Under the pieces are notes generated by a model. It was not told the origin of the DNA, made no database searches, and was given only the letters and a program-made list of their open reading frames with translations. The position numbers were made by a program, and so were the translations under genes. From Octadecabacter sp. (GTDB lineage: Bacteria > Pseudomonadota > Alphaproteobacteria > Rhodobacterales > Rhodobacteraceae), in contig DQCL01000036.1 of assembly GCA_003533975.1 (NCBI GenBank), positions 1 through 10,103 of the forward strand: a stretch of 10,103 nt of DNA, read 5' to 3'. The first letter of the stretch is position 1, and every line of letters begins with the position of its first letter. Positions 7,091 to 10,103 of the stretch are shown one piece after another.

Positions 7091-7920
7091 CTTGGACATC
7101 TGATGATTTACCGCCGACCCATAAGATAACGCCTGCCGGCTGGCTGCGCATTGTGGTGCGTGGTTTTGCAGTGGGGACTGTTACGTTCGGATGTCTGTTG
7201 TTGTTGCTGTTGGTGCGCTTAGTTGAACGGCCGCTCTGCGGGCAGGGCCGTCCTGTGTCGCCCTTTATCACGCAATTCGTGTGCCGCAGCGCATTTGTAC
7301 TTATGGGGATCAGTTACAACCGTATCGGGACCCCAATGACAGGCGCTGGCGCGGTTGTCGCAAACCATACGTCGTGGCTTGATATCTTCGCGCTGAACGC
7401 TGCCAAGCGTATCTATTTCGTAAGCAAAGCAGAAGTTGCCGCCTGGCCAGGCATTGGTTGGTTGGCGCGGGCCACGGGAACCGTTTTTATCGCGCGTGAC
7501 CGTTCAAAAGCCAGCGCGCAGGTTGCTGTGTTCCGCGAACGCCTTCTCCACGGACACAAGTTGCTGTTTTTCCCCGAAGGCACATCAACCGATGGGCAGT
7601 TGGTCTTACCGTTCAAACCCACTTTGTTTGCGGCTTTCTTTGATGATGCACTGCGTGAAACGTTCGCGATCCAGCCGGTTTCGGTCATTTACCATGCGCC
7701 AAAAGGGGTGGACCCACGTCATTATGGGTGGTGGGGCGACATGGATTTCGGCACGCATCTTCTTGCAACGTTGGCACAATCACCGCAAGGCGGCGTTAGC
7801 GTTGTCTATCATGATCCTGTGAGAATCAAAGATTTTGAAAACCGGAAGGCGCTGGCTGCGCACCTTGAAAACGTGGTGCGCACGGGTCATTCAGATCATT
7901 TCGGCAGCGAAAGTCGCTAG
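7087..7920 (+). CDS. olsA: Lyso-ornithine lipid O-acyltransferase OlsA (PlsC family)
   Basis: Membrane-associated 1-acyl-sn-glycerol-3-phosphate-acyltransferase-like enzyme that adds the second fatty acyl chain to lyso-ornithine lipid. The product has 277 residues. A hydrophobic N-terminal segment (about 25-44, with FGCLLLLLLV) should anchor it in the inner membrane. The acyltransferase motifs follow in order: NHTSWLD (93-99) with the catalytic HX4D pair His94 and Asp99; GTVFIARDR (131-139); FPEGT (162-166); and a later IQPVSVIY block (195-202). ATGA overlap with olsB indicates one transcript. In some roseobacters OlsA also completes glutamine lipids. The last 30 bases overlap the 3' end of the convergent ThiE-like gene, and no terminator is visible between them. 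General phosphatidic-acid synthesis (PlsC) is the alternative role, less likely next to olsB. Confidence 0.88.
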   Translation: MTWTSDDLPPTHKITPAGWLRIVVRGFAVGTVTFGCLLLLLLVRLVERPLCGQGRPVSPFITQFVCRSAFVLMGISYNRIGTPMTGAGAVVANHTSWLDIFALNAAKRIYFVSKAEVAAWPGIGWLARATGTVFIARDRSKASAQVAVFRERLLHGHKLLFFPEGTSTDGQLVLPFKPTLFAAFFDDALRETFAIQPVSVIYHAPKGVDPRHYGWWGDMDFGTHLLATLAQSPQGGVSVVYHDPVRIKDFENRKALAAHLENVVRTGHSDHFGSESR

Positions 7921-8526
7921 GGTTTTGGCCGGGTCTTCGGTTTTCCAAACCTCATCACTGAGGCCGAAGAAATCTGTGTGCGGTGAAAGGGTGCGGATAA
8001 GGTCAAGCGACAGAGCGCCTTCCGCGACAACCGGCACCTCGATCATTTCCGACCACCACTGGAACAACTCAAGCTCGGCTTTTTCACTGTTGCCGAGCGC
8101 AGTGTCGCCAACAGGTCCAAAACTGATGTAATCCGCGCCAAGTTCGCAGGCAGTCATGCCGTTGTGACGAGACGCGTAGCAATTGGTGCCAATGATCGCG
8201 TCGGCGCCCAAATCCTTGCGGACCGTTTTAATTGTGCGGGCCGCGTCATCGAGGTGCACGCCGTCTAAGCCAAGCGGTTCAACCATCATCACATGACTGT
8301 CGATAACCAATGCCACGTCGCGCGCGTGGGTCACTTCACGCAGGGCATCGGCCGCTTTTGCGATACGCGCTTCGTCCTTTGAGCCAAGGGACAAGCGTAC
8401 ACAGCCCACGTCGACCTGATCCAAGCAGGCCGCCAGAACGTCAGGGTAAACTGAAAGTTCAAACTCAGACGGTGTAATCAGATAAATCTGCGGCGTCTGT
8501 TTTTCTTCGATAATGTCTTCGGTCAT
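7891..8526 (-). CDS. ThiE/TenI-like protein (thiamine phosphate synthase family, diverged)
   Basis: A 211-residue TIM-barrel protein that would normally be annotated thiamine phosphate synthase, the enzyme joining the pyrimidine and thiazole halves of thiamine. Family traits are IYLITPS at the first strand (14-20), GLDGVHLDD (87-94), IIGTNCYASRH (111-121) and LGADYISFGPVGDT (129-142). Residues expected for catalysis are mostly changed: the usual Q-x-R-x-K strand reads VRLSLGSK (43-50), the N-D pair reads ID (75-76), the HLGQ-x-D loop reads HLDDAA, and the GG phosphate loop late in the protein reads AEGALS (168-173). The start at 8526 is supported by GAGAGG (complement of 8535-8540) eight bases upstream. 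It may be a TenI-like or a repurposed paralogue. It is divergent from trmJ and convergent with olsA. Confidence 0.8.
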   Translation of the reverse strand: MTEDIIEEKQTPQIYLITPSEFELSVYPDVLAACLDQVDVGCVRLSLGSKDEARIAKAADALREVTHARDVALVIDSHVMMVEPLGLDGVHLDDAARTIKTVRKDLGADAIIGTNCYASRHNGMTACELGADYISFGPVGDTALGNSEKAELELFQWWSEMIEVPVVAEGALSLDLIRTLSPHTDFFGLSDEVWKTEDPAKTLATFAAEMI

Positions 8527-8618
8527 GCGCGTGGCCTCTCTTTGGTGGCCTCGCTATAGCGCCCACATTGCGTATTGAATAGGGGTGCGCTACCTCAGCG
8601 GCAAATTAGGAGACAGCC
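8527..8618. promoter_or_regulatory. Divergent intergenic region between the ThiE-like gene and trmJ
   Basis: These 92 bases must hold the promoters of both divergent genes. A perfect ten-base palindrome, CGCTATAGCG (8552-8561), lies near the middle; its TATAGC core could act as a -10 element on either strand or as a small operator. I cannot assign a convincing -35 box. AGGAG (8608-8612) is the trmJ ribosome-binding site. Confidence 0.35.
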
Positions 8619-9356
8619 ATGCCCACCGACACCCCACAGCCGAGCTTTGTTTTGATCCGCCCGCAAATGGGCGAGAACATTGGTGCCGCGGCCCGTGCGA
8701 TGTGGAATTTCGGGTTGGACCGCATGCGTATCGTCGCGCCGCGCGACGGCTGGCCAAACCCTGCGGCGGATGCAATGGCCTCTGGCGCGGGACGGTTGCT
8801 GGATGAGGCCGAGGTGTCAGACAACGTGGCGAACGGGATAGCGGACCGGACCTATGTGTACGCTACAACGGCGCGTCCACGTGAGTTAACCAAACCTGTG
8901 TTTTCACCGGAAGCAGCCATGCGAGATGCCGCAGAACGGATTGCACGGGGTGAGAAAGTGGCCGTGATGTTTGGGCCGGAACGGTCTGGAATGGAGAACG
9001 CCGATATTGCTCATGCCAATGCGATAATCACCGTTCCTGTGAACCCAGAGTTTGCCTCACTTAACCTTGCGCAATGTGTGTTGTTAGTTGGCTATGAATG
9101 GCGCCGCGCCGCAGGTGAGATTGAAGACGTCGTTATTCAGGGGCAGACCACACAGATTGCAGATCAACATGACACTGAAGCGCTGGCGCGTCATTATGAG
9201 GAACGGCTTGAAGAGGCCGGGTTCTTTTATCCAGAGCACAAAGCCGAAAATATGAAAGTGAACCTGCGCAATCTGTGGAGTCGGATGCCAATGACGAGGG
9301 CGGATGTGCAGATGCTCCATGGTGTGCTGCGCCAATTGCTGCGTGGGAAAAGCTGA
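8619..9356 (+). CDS. trmJ: tRNA (cytidine/uridine-2'-O-)-methyltransferase, TrmJ type
   Basis: SPOUT-class RNA methyltransferase that uses S-adenosylmethionine, likely modifying the 2'-O of nucleotide 32 in tRNA anticodon loops. The product has 245 residues, the usual TrmJ length. Motif 1 is RPQMGENIGAAARAMWNFGL (14-33), with the N-I-G-A-A-A-R-A-M core that holds the conserved Arg. Motif 2 is FGPERSGM (118-125) and motif 3 is VPVNPEFASLNLAQCV (139-154); together they form the knotted SAM site. The C-terminal NLRNLWSRMPMTRADVQMLHG (215-235, key residues NLW, R, MT and MLHG) matches the TrmJ end domain and argues against TrmH or TrmL. The ATG at 8619 has AGGAG six bases upstream. It appears to be transcribed alone. 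Confidence 0.9.
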   Translation: MPTDTPQPSFVLIRPQMGENIGAAARAMWNFGLDRMRIVAPRDGWPNPAADAMASGAGRLLDEAEVSDNVANGIADRTYVYATTARPRELTKPVFSPEAAMRDAAERIARGEKVAVMFGPERSGMENADIAHANAIITVPVNPEFASLNLAQCVLLVGYEWRRAAGEIEDVVIQGQTTQIADQHDTEALARHYEERLEEAGFFYPEHKAENMKVNLRNLWSRMPMTRADVQMLHGVLRQLLRGKS

Positions 9357-9382
9357 AGCTTTAGCGCCTGCGGCGGGCGGGG

Positions 9383-9446
9383 GCGCACCTGCGGTGCGCT
9401 TAAGGAAGAGGGGGCCAGCCCCCATCGCTGCGCGATTCCCCCGAGG
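9383..9446. repeat. GC-rich multi-hairpin palindromic element (REP-like) between trmJ and ctaA
   Basis: Three stems lie side by side: GCGCACC/GGTGCGC (9383-9389 with 9393-9399, loop TGC), GGGGG/CCCCC (9410-9414 with 9419-9423, loop CCAG) and ATCGC/GCGAT (9424-9428 with 9432-9436, loop TGC). The last is followed by CCCCCGAGG (9438-9446), which could pair instead with the earlier G run, giving a cruciform with the ATCGC hairpin at its tip. Sequences of this type, with a CCCCCGAGGT end followed by an A-rich stretch, recur between genes in Rhodobacteraceae as far as I recall. It may also end trmJ transcription, though no proper T tract follows. Confidence 0.6.
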
Positions 9447-9549
9447 TTTTAAGAACAAAAGAAGCTAAGGGTCACGTTTGAGGTGGCTTTGGGTTGCTCA
9501 GGCTTTAGGGGCGGCATAAGTTTCGGGCAAAGCAAGTTTGAGGTTCGAA

Positions 9550-10103
9550 ATGGCAACCAAGCCGCGCAGTATTTTTGAAGATGTTAGTGATGTGCAAAAG
9601 CCCGTGGCGGCCCCTGGTGGGATTGATGCCGGCGGGAAGGGGGCCCGTGGCGCGATCCGGATCTGGTTGATGGCGTTGTTTGCGCTTGTGGTGGTGATGA
9701 TCACCGTGGGCGGGCTGACACGGCTGACGGATTCCGGGTTGTCGATTACCGAATGGGCCCCGCTGTCAGGTTCTGTACCGCCGATGAGTGTGGGCGCGTG
9801 GGAGGCCGAGTTTGAGGCCTACAAGCAAATCCCTGAGTATACCGAGCAAAATGCAGGCATGAGCCTGTCAGAATTCAAGACTATCTATTGGTGGGAATGG
9901 AGCCACCGCCAACTTGGTCGTTTCATCGGCGTCGTATGGGCGTTGGGGTTCTTTTACTTTCTGCTGCGCAAGCAAATTCCCGTGGGCTGGACTGGGCGAT
10001 TGGTTCTCGTGGGCGCACTTGGCGGACTGCAAGGCGCGATTGGCTGGTGGATGGTTCACTCTGGCCTGCAAGCGGGCATGCTTGATGTGGCGTCATATCG
10101 TTT
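9550..10103 (+). CDS. ctaA: Heme A synthase CtaA/COX15 (3' end missing)
   Basis: Inner-membrane enzyme that oxidises a methyl group of heme O to give heme A for cytochrome aa3 oxidase. The frame is open from ATG 9550 to the window edge, 184 codons. GAGG (9540-9543) lies six bases before the ATG, and an in-frame stop at 9517 excludes a much longer start. A short hydrophilic N-terminus (1-35) is followed by transmembrane segment 1 (about 37-56), GGLTRLTDSGLSITEW (54-69), a periplasmic loop, WEWSHRQLGRFIG (115-127) with His119 a likely heme ligand, then two further membrane segments (about 127-138 and 150-168) and GWWMVHSGL (165-173) with His170. These are the alphaproteobacterial-type CtaA motifs; the second half of the protein lies outside the window. 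Confidence 0.95.
   Translation, partial: MATKPRSIFEDVSDVQKPVAAPGGIDAGGKGARGAIRIWLMALFALVVVMITVGGLTRLTDSGLSITEWAPLSGSVPPMSVGAWEAEFEAYKQIPEYTEQNAGMSLSEFKTIYWWEWSHRQLGRFIGVVWALGFFYFLLRKQIPVGWTGRLVLVGALGGLQGAIGWWMVHSGLQAGMLDVASYR

Noticed and set aside
9476..9544. Direct repeat GTTTGAGGT (9476-9484 and 9536-9544) before ctaA
   Set aside because: Nine bases is short, and the second copy contains the ctaA ribosome-binding site; no flanking structure suggests an attachment or target-site duplication.
9498..9704. Minus-strand open frame overlapping the ctaA start
   Set aside because: It is mostly antisense to the well-supported N-terminus of CtaA and resembles no family; its tidy-looking end (LPETYAAPKA) is not enough to call a gene or a remnant.

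Overview
The window reads as a chromosomal, mostly housekeeping segment from an alphaproteobacterium of the Rhodobacteraceae (Roseobacter group). Reasons: an L21 protein with a long Ala/Lys-rich C-terminal extension, a ChpT phosphotransferase of the CtrA pathway, an OlsB/OlsA ornithine-lipid pair, an alphaproteobacterial-type heme A synthase, and the linked order rplU-rpmA-obgE-proB-proA. I see no phage, transposon, CRISPR array, tRNA or rRNA. Genus cannot be fixed from the sequence alone.

Layout, left to right. (1) 1-822: the 3' part of rplU, then rpmA, closed by a clear intrinsic terminator. (2) 861-2029: a LysE-type exporter and a RimJ/RimL-type acetyltransferase joined by an ATGA overlap. 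(3) 2084-5459: obgE, proB and proA, a tightly packed run in which proB starts with TTG inside the end of obgE and proA starts on the last base of proB. (4) 5456-6239: chpT on the minus strand, its stop codon overlapping that of proA and its start codon abutting that of a small divergent DUF3553 gene; the two genes appear to share a palindromic ribosome-binding sequence. (5) 6305-7920: olsB and olsA for ornithine lipid synthesis, joined by ATGA. (6) 7891-8526: a diverged ThiE-like gene on the minus strand, its end overlapping olsA by 30 bases. (7) 8619-9356: a TrmJ-type tRNA 2'-O-methyltransferase. (8) 9357-9549: the only larger non-coding gap among complete genes, holding GC-rich hairpins that look like a dispersed palindromic element. 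(9) 9550 to the window end: the first 184 codons of ctaA.

The genes serve translation and ribosome assembly (L21, L27, Obg, TrmJ), proline synthesis (ProB, ProA), cell-cycle phosphorelay (ChpT), membrane lipid synthesis (OlsB, OlsA) and respiration (CtaA). I found no convincing undescribed multi-gene system. The points most worth following are the stand-alone DUF3553 protein, which looks like a Tudor-type nucleic-acid/RNA-polymerase-associated domain; the HhH-like tail on L21; the ThiE-like protein that has lost most recognisable catalytic residues; and the shared ribosome-binding palindrome between chpT and the DUF3553 gene.
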